The position numbers and the translations under genes were made by a program. DNA of 64,000 nt from Saururus chinensis. Its lineage: Eukaryota; Streptophyta; Magnoliopsida; Piperales; Saururaceae. Positions 36,499-49,180 of this stretch are shown in pieces. The stretch spans positions 15,618,501 through 15,682,500 of the forward strand of contig CP141146.1 in NCBI GenBank assembly GCA_035235625.1, in the 5' to 3' direction. Position 1 is the stretch's first letter. Each line of letters starts with the position of its first letter. The notes beneath the pieces are model-generated. The model was not told the DNA's origin. It saw only the letters and a program-made list of their open reading frames with translations, and ran no database searches.

Positions 36499-37905
36499 TA
36501 CTTGCGAACGAGGCCTTTATGAAGTTGGCAAAAGAGCTTGAGTTGGGAAGGATTGAGTTTGACGAGCATGAGATCCCCCACACTAAAGGTGGAAGGTTGG
36601 AGGCCTTGGTCAGCCCGCTTCTTTGCTCAAGTAGTGGGCTTCTCAAGATATGCATGGGCAATGTTGGAGGTGATATTCCAATCTTGTGCAATAAGGAAGC
36701 TAAGGGGTTATTGCAGTATAGCCGAGAGCCAAGGTGTGGGGTGTGGTAGGTTGGTGGCTGGTGGCTAACTTGAATGGACTCTAGTTGGTGGTGGAGCTCA
36801 TCTGTAAATTGTAGGAGAACTGGGCAATGTCGAGGAGATTGACCCAATTCTTCTAGTTGGCGCTAATGAAGTGGTGTAGATACTCTTCATGGATAGCATT
36901 AACTCTCTCTATTTAATCATTTGTTTGAGGATGCATGCTCGAAGAAAAACTCAACTTTGAACCAAGCAGTTTACATAGTTCTGTCGAGAAGTGGCTCATG
37001 AAACGTCCATCTCAATCACTCACAATTGTTTGGGGCACACCCCAATACTTAATAATGTTCTTCAGAAAGAGGTGGGAAGAATCTTCAGTTGTACAATGCT
37101 TGGGAGCTAGCAAGAAGGTAGCATATTTAGAGAAAACTATTGACGACAGCCAAAATGGATCCGTATCCGCCAACTTTGGGAAATGCTGAGATGAAGTCAA
37201 GAGAAACACTCTCCCAAGGTCCCTGCGGTACTGGCAGTGGTTAAAGGAGGCCCCATGGTTTGTCACGTTCCGCTTTGCCTTGTTGGCAAGTAAGATAAGT
37301 TCAAACATAAGTCTCAATGTCATCACCCATGTGAGGCCAGAAATATACCCATTCTAGAAGGGTCATTGTGTGATGGATACCCAGATGGCCAGCCCAAGGA
37401 GTGTCATAATACTCATGGAGGAGTTCTTTTTGCAAGTGGTCTGCTTTTGGAATATAGAATCTTTGGCCCTTGCTCATCAGTAACACATTGTGAAGCCAAA
37501 ACTTACGAGTCTTGCCTTATTTCACTTACTGGAGGAGGGTGCACACCAAGTGATCTTTCATCATTGCTATTCGAATACGATGCTAGCAAAATGGAGTGAA
37601 GCGAGTTCAGTTAATTTAGACTGTCGACTAAGTGCATCAGCAACAACATTATTCCGCCCAGGCTTGTACTCCAATATGTAGAAAAAAAAAGTCTTGCTAT
37701 CCAACTTTTTTGGGAGATAACTTGGGTTGAGACTGAAAATAACTAGTTGCAATGTTGTCTATTTTGCCGACAAAACGAGAACCCAATAAGTAATGGCACT
37801 AGGTATGCATGCAATGGATAACAATTATCATCTCTTTCTCTTGTACAGTGTAGCATCGCTCCATTTAATTGAGTTTGCGACTTTCAAAAACAACAGGGTG
37901 GTCTA
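36499..37905 (-). pseudogene. Ty3 chromovirus pol, integrase and RNase H C-terminal piece
   Basis: Read from high to low coordinates on the minus strand: the end of RNase H with VADALSRQ (about 37610-37640); the integrase zinc-finger region with HEYYD and AGHLGIHH (37350-37420), where the first Cys codon of the expected C-x2-C pair is TGA while LTCQQ is kept; the core with FSKYATFLLAPKHC and GVPQTIVSD (37012-37150), in which the first catalytic Asp before FSKYAT is not seen; and the C-terminal part with QFSYNLQMSST (about 36790-36810) and HKGLVRKYE (36499-36525). Several stops and shifts break it. It is dead and continues beyond both flanking solo LTRs. Confidence 0.88.
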
Positions 37906-40900
37906 TGTAAGATCCCTCATCTTGACCGGTTTATTCTAATTATTATTTATCGGTTGTTGTGTAGTTAAAATGTTTTCATATTTATTCGGTGGTTTCAAAA
38001 ATAAATGGTGTTTCTTATGGTTTTAATCAAAACCAACTTTACAATTATTAATTTTAAGTGATTTTGGGTCAAATCTAAATTTTTGGGATTTTTTTGAATT
38101 TTCACTAATTTTCCAAAAATTAGGGTTTGGCAGGACCCCCTGTGGGCCCCACCATCGAAATTTGGGTTTTTGGACCAAATTAACCTAGACATCAAAACAA
38201 ACCTTTATAAAAAAATTTCATAATTTTCTCAAGTTTAATTAGTGCTCAAATAGCCAAAATATTCATTTTTAGCCCATTTTTCTATTCATACCCCACTAAT
38301 TACCTATGTACACCCGAAACCCTACTATAAATAGAATAACTTGAGCCATTTCCATTTTGGGAATAGGCTGGGAAAGGGAGGTTAGGCATAATTCCCCAAT
38401 TAGGCCCGGATTAGAAGGAGTTTAAGGTATGTCTCTTTTAATTGAGCCTTAAACCCTAGATTTTCTCCTAATCCGTTCTAGATCTATCATTTTCCCTTGG
38501 TTTTGATTTATTTTTTTATGTTTAACAAGCCCTAGATCTAAGTTTTTCATTGGGATTTTCTATGTTGAATCAGTTTTAACGGAATTTAATTTAAACTTTA
38601 TGTCTTTGTAAGGTTTTCAAGAAGGGTAACCATCAAATCCAAGCCTAATCAAGGGATAAGATAATAGACTTTCGAAATTTTAGTCTTCCTATGGTAAAAC
38701 TCTTGATTTTGTGGTTTATTTGAAGTGGATTTACTTGATTTTGTGCTTTAATGACAAGATTAGTAAATGGTAATCTTTAATCCCGATTTCTTAGGGTTTT
38801 ATCTTGTTATGATGTGGATTAGCTTTCTGAAAGTTATAGTGGAATTTTAATGGCATTTGGGTTGTTTAGATGGAGATTTTAAGTTTTATCAATGGAGTTT
38901 CGGTTTGAAATTTTGAAATGGAGAAGAAGGTCGATTCTGCCTTTTTGGAGTTCGAACAGCCCTCCTGGGCGTTCGAATGACAACACTGTAATTTAGAGAG
39001 TTTTACCATTTAGCCGATCTAACAACCCTACTGGGCATTCGAATGGCTACACAGCAGGTTTTCTCTTATTTGCATGATGTTTATTTTGGTGTCTCTACTT
39101 TGATATATCATTTTTATGGGTATGTGGAGTGTTTTGAGCCAAGGTGAGCTACTGGAAGAGTATACCATTGAGGTTATGAAGTTGTGGTATATAATTAGAG
39201 TTATGTGGAATGAGTTGTGGTTGGATATATGATGTTGGAATTGTCATCTTGAAGTTATGAATGGTTGATCCTTTATGGTTAAGCATATTTTCAGTAGAGC
39301 TACAACATACTAATGGACTGATATGTCATGATATGATGTGGTTAATTGATGTGTGAATGTTAGTGTATGTCTTGGCTCAAGTATGAATTGAATGATCTTA
39401 TATATGTTTAACTTGTGGATAGGCTTTGACTTGAGATATGATTTTAATGATTCTTCTCCTATGATTTCCCCTGAAATTCATGATTAGATGTTAATGCACA
39501 TGTGTAGTGTGATGGTGAGTTAATTACAAGCATGTTGATAAACATTGAGTGAAGTGCTTCTACTATGTACACACACACATATGGGGTTTAATGATAATGA
39601 TAAGGATTGATATTATGATTATGAATGATGCATGAGGGGCTGATAGAAGTACTTGTCATAAATTAGGATTCATGTATGCCTTGCCCACGTATGTACCATG
39701 TTGCATGCATTATGAAAATGGATTTCCAATTGAGGCTTTATCGAGATTAATCAAACTTGATCTATTGGATGCAATGTGGTGAAATTGCGTGCCAGATTAA
39801 TCGATCATGGCTTAATCGAAACTTGATTGGTCTGAAAGGACATGTTTTTATTTGAGTTCCTTTGTGAAACATGTGCACTCCCCGGGTTGAGTCTAGTTAA
39901 ATGGAATTATGTGGGGGACGAGTTATGTACTTGTCTTGCGATTTGAGATTTATTATGATTGTCTTATGGACCCTGAGAATCCAGTATGGTATGTTCTGTG
40001 CACCAGCTACCATGTGTTCTAGGGTTTCCTACTTGGGAACTCAGGCTCTTCCCTATCGCAGGAGATGTCCCAGGGCGAACACCCCTGCTCTAGATTCTCT
40101 TCATGAGAATGTGACATCCTTGGCTAGGGTCGTCTGGGGCGAGTAGCTTTAGGGATTGACAACCCCAATCTTCTTATATTCTTGTGTAGAATTTGGACCA
40201 TGACACACCTTCTGGCCTTGTCTGTGTTCCCGTCTGTGTGACACTAAATTGTAATAACTCTTTGATGGAGGCATTCATTATATGATGTTGATATATGATC
40301 TGAAATGTATGTTAGAGATACATCTCATGTAGGTTTATATGATGTTGATGCATGATCTAAAATGTATGTTAGAGATACATCTCATGCAGGTTTATATGAT
40401 GTTGAGGCATGATTTGATATGTATGTTAGATATACATTTCATGCAGGTTTATATGATGTTGAGGCATGATTTGATATGTATGTTAGAGATACATCTCATG
40501 CAGGTTGATATGATGTTGATGCATGATCTGAAATATATGTTAGAGATACATCTCATGCAGGTTTATATAATGTGAATGACACCATGTGAATTATACACTA
40601 TGATGCAGGTTTAGGTGATGCGTATGTGTGATCAAAAAATGATACACCTTGTCAAATATTGATCTGAAATGGTTATATTACTATGCCGTCGTGTTTCTAA
40701 TGATTATAGTTATATTAAAAACCATTGCTGAATTTGTTAAACTCACCCCTCTTTCTTGTGCTTTTGCTTTGGGGCTGTGTGGCGTGACACACAGATGGAC
40801 AGGATCTCCTTTATGAGGAAAGGTCGGAGACGACTTGGGAGTGATCGTGGAGACATCTTGTGTACCTTGTTTCCTTGTTTATGCTTTTATGAGTAGAACC

Positions 40901-41224
40901 TTGTGTGTGGTTCTTATTTTGGTTTATGCTACTTTATACATTTGTGTTGCTTAAGACCTATTTTGGAGCCTAGAGTGGGCTATGGTTTAACTTAGCATGT
41001 GGGTTTGAGACTTTTGTTTATCTTAGAGTTAAAGTAACTATTTCATTTCTACTTATTTACTCTTGCTCAAAGTGGTGCATGTACTCCGTAATTTTGTTAG
41101 ATCGCCTGTGATTAGGGCATAAGTCTTCTGCTAAACCGTCTTTCAATTTTCCTTATTGCCCCTATGCGCTTGACCGGCCCCTGGATTGGGTTCAGCTCAG
41201 GTCGGGCAGTGCCAGGGTGTGACA
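37906..41224 (+). mobile_element. Solo LTR C (3319 bp) in the chromovirus RNase H region
   Basis: Ends TGTAAGATCCC and GGGTGTGACA, with perfect five-base duplications GTCTA at 37901-37905 and 41225-41229. Removing it and one GTCTA restores the RNase H reading frame across the site, which fixes the boundaries. A TATA-like ACTATAAATAG lies near 38325. Near the 3' end AAACTCACCCCTC is followed by a TGACACACAG acceptor-like sequence (40740-40795), as in solo LTR B. No coding capacity. Confidence 0.9.
40279..40563 (+). repeat. 57-bp tandem repeat, five copies, in solo LTR C
   Basis: A unit starting TATATGATGTTGATGCATGA and including TGTTAGAGATACATCTCATG repeats exactly every 57 bp. Because 57 is a multiple of three, an open frame with 19-residue repeats runs through it. 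It is not a gene. The unit holds the palindrome AGAGATACATCTC. Confidence 0.9.
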
Positions 41225-42240
41225 GTCTACTTGTGAGAGAATGCCCATGACGGCATAATCAAAGGCATTTAGTCTGAACTTCAAATGGCTTGGAGTAGTT
41301 CGGGAGTCAAAGTACTGGTTCTTGTATGATTGCTTCCTTAAATTCAGCAAAGGCTTTTTAATAGTGTTCTGACCAACACCAAGGGCGATCATTCTTTAGC
41401 AAGTCAATTAAAGGGGCAGCTTTTTGAAAATACCCTTAAATAAAATATCGGTAGTAGTTTGAGAGACCCAAGAAAGCTCGCAATTGTTTTTCTTTGGTAG
41501 GGGACGACCAATCATCAATAGCATGAACCATTTTCTTGATCCATTCGAACTTGTCCGCCGCCAATATGATGCCCCAAAAAGAGAATTTTCTATTGCTCAA
41601 AGGAGCACTTCTCCAACTTGACATATAGTTTGTTCTGTCATAGGACCTCTAACACGGTTCTCAAGTGAGTAATATGTTCGGTAAGTGTATTGCTATAGAC
41701 CACAATGTCATCGAGGTAAATGACAACAAAGCGATCAAGGAAGTCATGGAAGATATTGTTCTTGAGTGTGCAGAAGGTGGTTGGGGCATTGGTGAGACCG
41801 AAAGGCATGACCAAGAACTCGAACACACCATAGTGAGTAACACATATAGTATTAGCTTCATCACCATGGGCAATCCGCACCTGGCAGTAACCCAATCGGA
41901 GAACCAATTTGGTGAAGTAACAAGCACTGCAAAGTAGGTCAAAAAGGTTTTCGATTAGCAGGAGGGGATATTTGTTCTTCACTGTCACTTTGTTTACTAC
42001 TCAAAAACTGGTCGCTGGTTGATCTGATCGGACCCCAGATAGGCAAGAGCCCGGGAGGAATTAATAGTCAATACAAAGGCGTAAGCTCCCATTGTGTTTC
42101 TTTTGGAATAGAATTGGGGCTCCGAATGGGGTTTTAGAGGAGTGGATAAAGCATGCATCAAGTAATTCATCAAGCTATCTTCGCAATTTTACAAGTTTTG
42201 GGGGCAATACTGGTTTAGTGTGATCTTGGATTTCCTTATG
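41225..42240 (-). pseudogene. Ty3 chromovirus pol, reverse transcriptase and RNase H N-terminal piece
   Basis: Minus-strand reading shows APILFQKKHNGSLRLCIDY (about 42065-42125), then [12 protein letters not shown] and YLDDIVVYS, the reverse transcriptase active-site box with both catalytic Asp (41638-41988), then FLGLSNYYRYFI (41436-41475) and the start of RNase H with AFDYAVMGILSQ (about 41226-41262), where the catalytic TDAS is altered. Stops and shifts interrupt it. The element ends abruptly near 42240: protease, gag and the 5' LTR are missing. Confidence 0.9.
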
Positions 42241-43680
42241 TCTACCCTTTGTGTTTTTGTTTCAGTCAGTCAGTATAGATCTTTTAGGCCTTTCTTTTCT
42301 AATTAAGAAAATATTCATTAAAAAATTGTTATTAGTGTGCAGTCATTTAATTATTATCGTTGTAGCATAGTTTATTTTTGTAACTTCAATATTACCCATT
42401 AGCAAAACTCTAGTATATATCTTACTATCATAAAAAGTGCCAAGAGAGTGTGATAGATTTTTGGATTTTTGACTATAATGCCCACAGTTTTCTTTCTTTA
42501 TTACCCATGTACTTTTAGTTTTATTTTAATTTACCTATTATTTTAGATTTTCTAAGGTCATATCTTACATTTTTTAACTCGGATTCATGCAATTTAGGTG
42601 TCATTGAATTTGTTTTGCAGAGCTCTCTCAAATGAAAGTTGCATGAGGTTATCATATTATACTTTTCGAGTAGGCCCCACTTATGTGCCACATATATAAG
42701 GGTCATAACTTATGTTCTTGATGTCTATTTCTTGTGATCTTAGGCATATTGGAATTCTCTTAGAATGAGCTTTACAACAATTCAATAATTACAAATTTAC
42801 CACTTTACTTTCATGACTAGTAAACATAATTAGATGAATAGGTCCACCTCCATAATAATTTATCCCTTATTCTCTTATTAATCTTAACAATTATGAATTA
42901 TTATTATAAAGTACAAATTTATAAGGAAAAAATTAACATGTATTGGGTTGTATATTAAAAAAAATGTGCTCAACATGATGAGAGCCATCAAGACATGATT
43001 TGATGGCTCAATTTTTGCCCACCCCATGGGTATTAAGGGATCATGAGTTTACATGCGTCCAGGGCACATAAATGGGTTATGTAAATTATAATATTAGATG
43101 CTTTCAACATTTATGTAGAAATAATTAAATTAATGGGATCTACCAGCATAATTATCCCTAAATTCTCTATCTAAACTTTGAAGAAAGTGATCTTAATATT
43201 AAGCATTCTAACCATAATCATGCTAGGTTGGTAACTCCATATAGGATGAACCAGTAAAAGAAGTGCAACCAAATTGCTAATGTGGAATGACTATGTACAT
43301 CATTCTATGAATTGTTGGACTTTACCATAGAATTGATGGTAAAATAGTAATATCGCGATAATTAGAGACATATCCTCAATATCTCGTGATATGTATTCAT
43401 TAAAATAAAAAATGACTCACTTGATTCTTTTCTGCTAGTGGTAGCCTTGTAAAGTGTGCCCTATTCATCCATTTTCTTTCTTTTGCACCATGGTGAGGCA
43501 ATCTCCTCCCCTAAGTTCTTTTGTTTCCAACTATGTTTGCAAAAGCATGAAGCAACCAATAGTCGTTTACCTCTCCCCTCTCCCTTACCTCTCTAATCAT
43601 GCCTTCATAATGTGCTATACGATGTTTGAGCATGTAATTACCAAAATTAAACTAAAAGTGGTAGAAGAATAAAAAAATAA
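42241..43680. other. Intergenic, nothing recognised
   Basis: AT-rich DNA from the truncated end of the chromovirus. Small open frames (42521-42706, 43454-43672) carry no motif I can name. Confidence 0.35.
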
Positions 43681-44640
43681 ATCTAGCTAATTGTTGTTAA
43701 ACTTTACTTATTTACTCGCAAGTGTACAAATCTATAGTAGACAAGTGGCTAAATCAAGTATTAATTCCACATAGACTTGAAATTATAAAACTAAATTCAA
43801 TCTAGGTCAAGTAATCTAGAGAACAAATATAAATAGAATAACTAATTTAACCAAGAGGAATTAAAGAAAATAATAAACGAAGGAAACTTAAATTGCTAAA
43901 GTTAACTAAAGCACCAAAGAAAAAGAAACTCAAGTAAAAGATGAAGGATGGAATTAAATTAAACTAAGAAAGTAATTAAAAGTTTTGAAAATATTAAATA
44001 AGAATTGACTGAAGTTTCATAATCCTTTCTTATTAATTAACTTGTAGACAATCATATTAATGGTCATCGATTTATTTCTCAAACATAATTCACAATAAAC
44101 TAGAATTTAATTCTATTTATCATGAAATTTTTCATCTTTTCATGCTCAAATCAAAATACTAAAATTATGTTTTTTCTTCCTTCAACGAAATAAAATCAAG
44201 TCATTAGTTGTATCCACATGAATATATCACAACTCATACCCAATTCTAATAACTAACAATGTTAAACCAAATATTCAATTAATAAAAACTAACTTAAATG
44301 ATGAGAAGAGTATGACAATACTCATATTCCAAATTAATTTGACTAATTGCATTGAGATAAGAATAATTAACATTAAAACCTTTGGAAAATTAACTAAATC
44401 ACAAAAATAAAAAATCTCTACAAAATTAATAAGAGGTTGATCTTAACCTTAGTTAAGAAAACTAGTCACTCATTAAACTAAAAATAAAATTATTTGTTAA
44501 ATTAAGTGAAAAGAGACTTGCAATAATTGAATAAAAAGAAGAAAATTAAATTAAAACTATTTTGCTCTAGTAGTATCTATGAATAGTAACAATCATATTT
44601 TTGCCTTAAAACAATCAATTCAGGAAACAGTTTTCAGAAA
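43681..44640. mobile_element. Probable LTR-retrotransposon remnant
   Basis: The stretch ACTTATTTACTCGCAAGTGT, then CTATAGTAGACAAGTGGCTA and ATTCCACATAGACTTG, resembles a common leader/LTR segment of plant Ty3 elements. The remainder is A-rich. Boundaries and orientation are uncertain. Confidence 0.35.
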
Positions 44641-45657
44641 TTATCGGTTCATTCAATGACAATAGATCCATTAGCCATGATACCTATCGGAGTTCCCAGC
44701 GGCACTCATGGGGTATCGAGAGGCTCATTTAGGTGAGAAGATTTCCCATGATGCTCCACATCCATACGTGTGCCACACCGATTATTTTTCTCTACAGGTA
44801 TCAAAGAGCTATACTCTGATAGTTTTTTGTCTTATGTCAAAAACTACCCATCAAAACAAATCAATATGCTTCAAAAATGCACACAGTAAGACAACGTATG
44901 CACAAAATTTTATATTCATAATATTCTCTACAAAATAACTCGAATAGACAGAAATGGAGGAAGAACAATTTAGAAAAAAGTAACCATATGGGCAGAGCAT
45001 TAGTTTAGAGTTTAAGACTCCTTACCTCGAACTTGAAGTGCAATTTTGGAATTGAAAAATGTCTAAAATGGAAAAACCGACCCCACCACTACATCCGACA
45101 TGCTCGATTTAGCTGGAAAGGGCTCTTGAATCGTTTGATTCGGACTCCGAACAAAGGAGAAGTAAAACTGGCACACTAAGCCTATAAAGGCTTGGCGCAC
45201 TGTCGGCACGTGACGTGTCAATGGGCATGCATCACCTCCCATTGCACGATGCGCATTGGACACATGTCGCATGCCGTGATGCGAATGTGCATCGTCGCAC
45301 GCTGCCACGATTTATTTTTTTTTTCAAAATTTTCAAAAACTTTAAATGCATGTAACTTTCTCTCACTTTATTTCACGCATTCTTGGTACCGATGGACTCA
45401 TATCGATGAACCCTGCAAAACTAAACCCCGCATGGCTGGTTTTTCCGAACATATTAAGTGGGTCGCACCCATATAACACATTTCTTGATGTCATAACTTC
45501 TTGTCACATTGTCCGATTTATGAAATTCAAGTACCGTTATGCTCGTATTTTAGAGCTGCACCACAAACCTCTATCTAAAACAATATTCTACTAATAAAAA
45601 TATATTAAAATTTCTATTATTAGTTTTCAAAACTTACTAAAAATCAGGGTTGTCACA
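44641..45657 (-). mobile_element. Chromovirus-type LTR remnant, minus orientation
   Basis: On the minus strand it starts TGTGACAACCCTGATTTT (from 45657 downwards) and has the family block TATGGGTGCGACCCA (about 45460-45475) and CGGTACCAAGAA (about 45380-45395), in the same order as solo LTR A. TTTATAGGC (about 45180-45190) may be its TATA box. The other end is not identifiable. Confidence 0.6.
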
Positions 45658-45899
45658 AGGTGTGTTTCTAATTTCATGATATGTATACAATATAGAATGT
45701 TTACAAGCAAAAAATCAAAATATAGTGTTATCGACAACATGATCCTTAACTAGGCCATTCTATCAATAATACGATACATAAACAAAATAATGTTGCTCAG
45801 AGCCCGACTATACAATGGCATTTCCTCCAATCAGCTAAAGAAAGGGGGTAGAAAAGGCAACCCCGATCGGTGTTCCCCTTCCTTACGTCATTTTCCTAC

Positions 45900-48800
45900 T
45901 CTTTTAGTTGCCCCCCTTCATCTTGTACTTGGACCATCAACCACATTCAGAGGGTCTTCTGATGCATTGGTACAGCATTTGTGGTTGTGACCCAACTGCC
46001 CACATGCTCCACATTTGTGTGGGTCTTTGACCTTTGGTTGTGGCTCCGATTTTTCCATGGACGCCCCCCTTGCTTGAATGGGATAGGTGGGTTGAATATA
46101 GGAAAAACTCCAGTCGGTGCCCATTGGTGCCTATCTGTCGTTGGGTATAAAGGCTCTCGATATGTCATTCTATATGTTTATGTGAAGTATCATTTCTGCA
46201 ATACTCAAACATATTGAAGTGTTTGTGATCAATTGTTGCAATTGCATGTTTACACGGTAGCCCCAGATGCTGAAACGTTTCACATGTGCAGCTATGTTTG
46301 ACCAGATTTACATCATCATATTCAATTAATATCATGTGAATGATATCACGATAAATGATCCATGTCGTGTTATCACAAACAAGACCCATCAAGACTAGCC
46401 TTACGATAACAACTATCATGTTATTTTAACAGATACACTTACACAAGATGGACAATAATGTATGAACTTACACAGGATAGTAATTGCATTTTACCTAGTG
46501 ATAAAGCGAGTTAACCTAGAATTTGTACATTAATACTGGCAATACATGCACATTCCTTGCTTCTTCTCTTCTGTATTTGATGTGTTTACAAGCAAAGGGG
46601 GTTAACTCTTCAGTCATATTTTGTCCATCTTTTCGACGTTTCTCAAAGAGTGTGATTATGTGCTCCCTTGTATGCTCAATTAACCAAGTTATAGGCATCG
46701 ACCTAGCTTTTTTGAACATTGATACTGCACTTTCAAACCTGTTTAAGCTGAGTGTTCCATATCTTTTGCCTGGAAATGCAACATTAGCCCAATGTTCTGA
46801 ACCTATCTAATTTAGCTAAGAAAATGCTTTAGGATTATGTTCTTTAATGTTGTTCGATGTTTCATCATATATGTTATGTCTGAAAGTTTCAGCTGCCACA
46901 TATAGTTGGTTCTTTAGTTAGTTATCTTTGAATCTGACCAACATATTTACTGTCATGTGACGGATGCAATATTCATGGTACATAGAAGGAAAATGCTGCT
47001 TAACATCATTTGCCAAGCCCTTCATTCTATTAGAAACAAGTGTATCTAACTAGGCTAGAGGATCATAACATAATTTATTTCTAAGCAATTCAAAAAACTA
47101 GCACCACATTTTCTCACACTTGTTCTCCACCACTGCGAATGTGACGCATAGCATATAATTGTTCTCATCTAATGCAGTTGCTATCAATAGTTGACCAAGA
47201 TACTTATCTTCAAGAAAGTCGCATCTATCGTTAGCAATGGCCTTAATATTGTTCTGAAGGCTCTTCAGCTGGCCATAATATCCAAAAGACTCTTTTAAAA
47301 TCATATCCCCCTGTAGGTCTGGGAATATCATATGATCTGATTGAAACAACTACACTTCCTGAATTAATTCTTTCTATCTTAATTCTGTATGTAGGAAGTA
47401 TGCGATAGGGTTCATCTAGGTCCCCATCTATTAAATTTGTCAGTGTTTTACTTGCTCAAACAAATATTAAGTTGTTAACATTCTAATAAAGGTTATACAA
47501 CAAATTAATATGTCGTGTTCCCTATAACACAACCACATTCATAGTTGTGATTTCAAAAACCTGAACTATTTAATCATTGTGTTTATGTTAACACGATAGC
47601 TAATTAGGTCATGTTGTAAGAAAATGCGATTGTAAACTCATTGTGTGCCCAGTAACACATCATATTTAAATGTCGTGTTACAAAACACACAATGAAAGGA
47701 ATCTCATAAGTTAGCTTTACCTGCACGCCAGCATTTTTTATAGTTCACAATTATACCTCAATGCTTCGAAATACAACTTGCTATGCTTTTCAATGTAATG
47801 TCTACTAAATCTTTAAACAACCCATAACATTATCTCGTGATCCAAAGGTATGATGCTAGAGGATGGTCAATTGACTTCCTTTTCGTTCCACACGAATAGT
47901 TGGGTACTAACCTTGCCCTTACTAATATTCGGTTCCAACAGGTTGAGATCATCGATTGCCTCCCACTCTGTATCGGCCTCAATGTCAAAATTACTGGACA
48001 CCTTGTTGTGTCTGAATTCTTTATGGTCAGACATATTTTTCATGTCAATTATATAATTCTCATTCCATTGATCATCACCCCAAAATTTTCAAATTATTCG
48101 TCATCGTAATTACAAGGGTTGTATGGGGGTTCATAGTTTCAAATGAAGTCCTTATCATACCCATTGTTGGTGACATTTCTTCTAATCCAATCTAATTGAC
48201 TTCTATCACATGTTCTATTGGCATTGAATTGTTGTAAGAAGAATGATATGTATTTGTTGAGTCCCAATTTTTTGGTTCCCCAATCTGAATTACATATTAA
48301 TGTGTTAATCAAAATGCGATATAATTTGACATCGTGTATTCGGTTATATGCTTACAAATTATATTGTGTTATCGAGAACATTATATTTATACAAGTGTTA
48401 TTCAATCTATGCTAAAAAGAATTAGTGTTATATTGCTTTTGTATTTTGCATCATTAGTTATGTTATATTAATCAATATCATATTTTTCCATAACACGATT
48501 TTCTTTGAATTGAACACGATGATTAGATATTGTGTGATCTAGTACACGATAAACCCCCATACAGTCATATATTCTAAAATTGATTATTACCTGACAGTTT
48601 TAAAAGTGAATTGTGTATCATTGACTAATCCAAAGTTAGAGTTGGAATGAGCCATTATTACCAATAATTTAGCTCAATTGCATGACTGGTTCTGTTCTAC
48701 TTATTGTGATTTGTCACTGTTGTCTGGTTCTTTCATCTCAGCATACAATGATAACACCTCCTATTTGCCTTCTTACGAATGAAAAACACTGATTGTAATT

Positions 48801-49180
48801 CCTCATCATCTTCTAATTCATATATAATGGATGATTGAGAAGATGAAATTAAATACTTCAAAGTTACATTACCATTAACGGCAAGTCATTCTTTAACTTG
48901 AAGCAGCAGCTCATCAAACCTCACCGACAGATGAATGTTCATCAACCGCGCCTTTCCACCCATATACACACCATCATTGCCTACCTCTTTGTTGTAATAT
49001 ATGTAAATATCAATCGTATCCATTATAGGGCCTAAAGGGTAATCAGATCTGTTGAAATGAAGCCTTTCGAGCCCTGAACAGCTTGTGGAGTGTAAAAATA
49101 ACTGAGCTCGGGAACTCGATAGTGAGTCATCGCCGATCACTCCCCGCCGACGACTTTTGACTGCCACCAATGAATCTTCC
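45900..49180 (-). pseudogene. Mutator-like (MULE) transposase, decayed
   Basis: Minus-strand pieces appear in the order expected of a MURA-type transposase. N-terminal PB1-like domain with DTIDIYIYYN and GNDGVYMGGKARL (48886-49170); acidic linker and MuDR N-terminal region (47830-48110); MULE catalytic core start with DKYLGQLLIATALDENNYM and TFAVVE (47098-47349); helical part with PITWLIEHTREHIITLFEKR (46516-46719); SWIM zinc finger CTC...GLPCKH (46165-46419); and a CCHC knuckle CGACGQLGHNHKCC (45918-46124). Stops and frame changes separate the pieces, so it cannot encode a working enzyme. It might instead derive from a domesticated MUSTANG/FAR1-like gene, but the decay makes a transposon relic more likely. 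I found no terminal inverted repeats. Confidence 0.85.

Noticed and set aside
40339-40575. Open frame of 78 codons with 19-residue repeats
   Set aside because: It exists only because a 57-bp tandem repeat inside solo LTR C is a multiple of three; no start context, no family.
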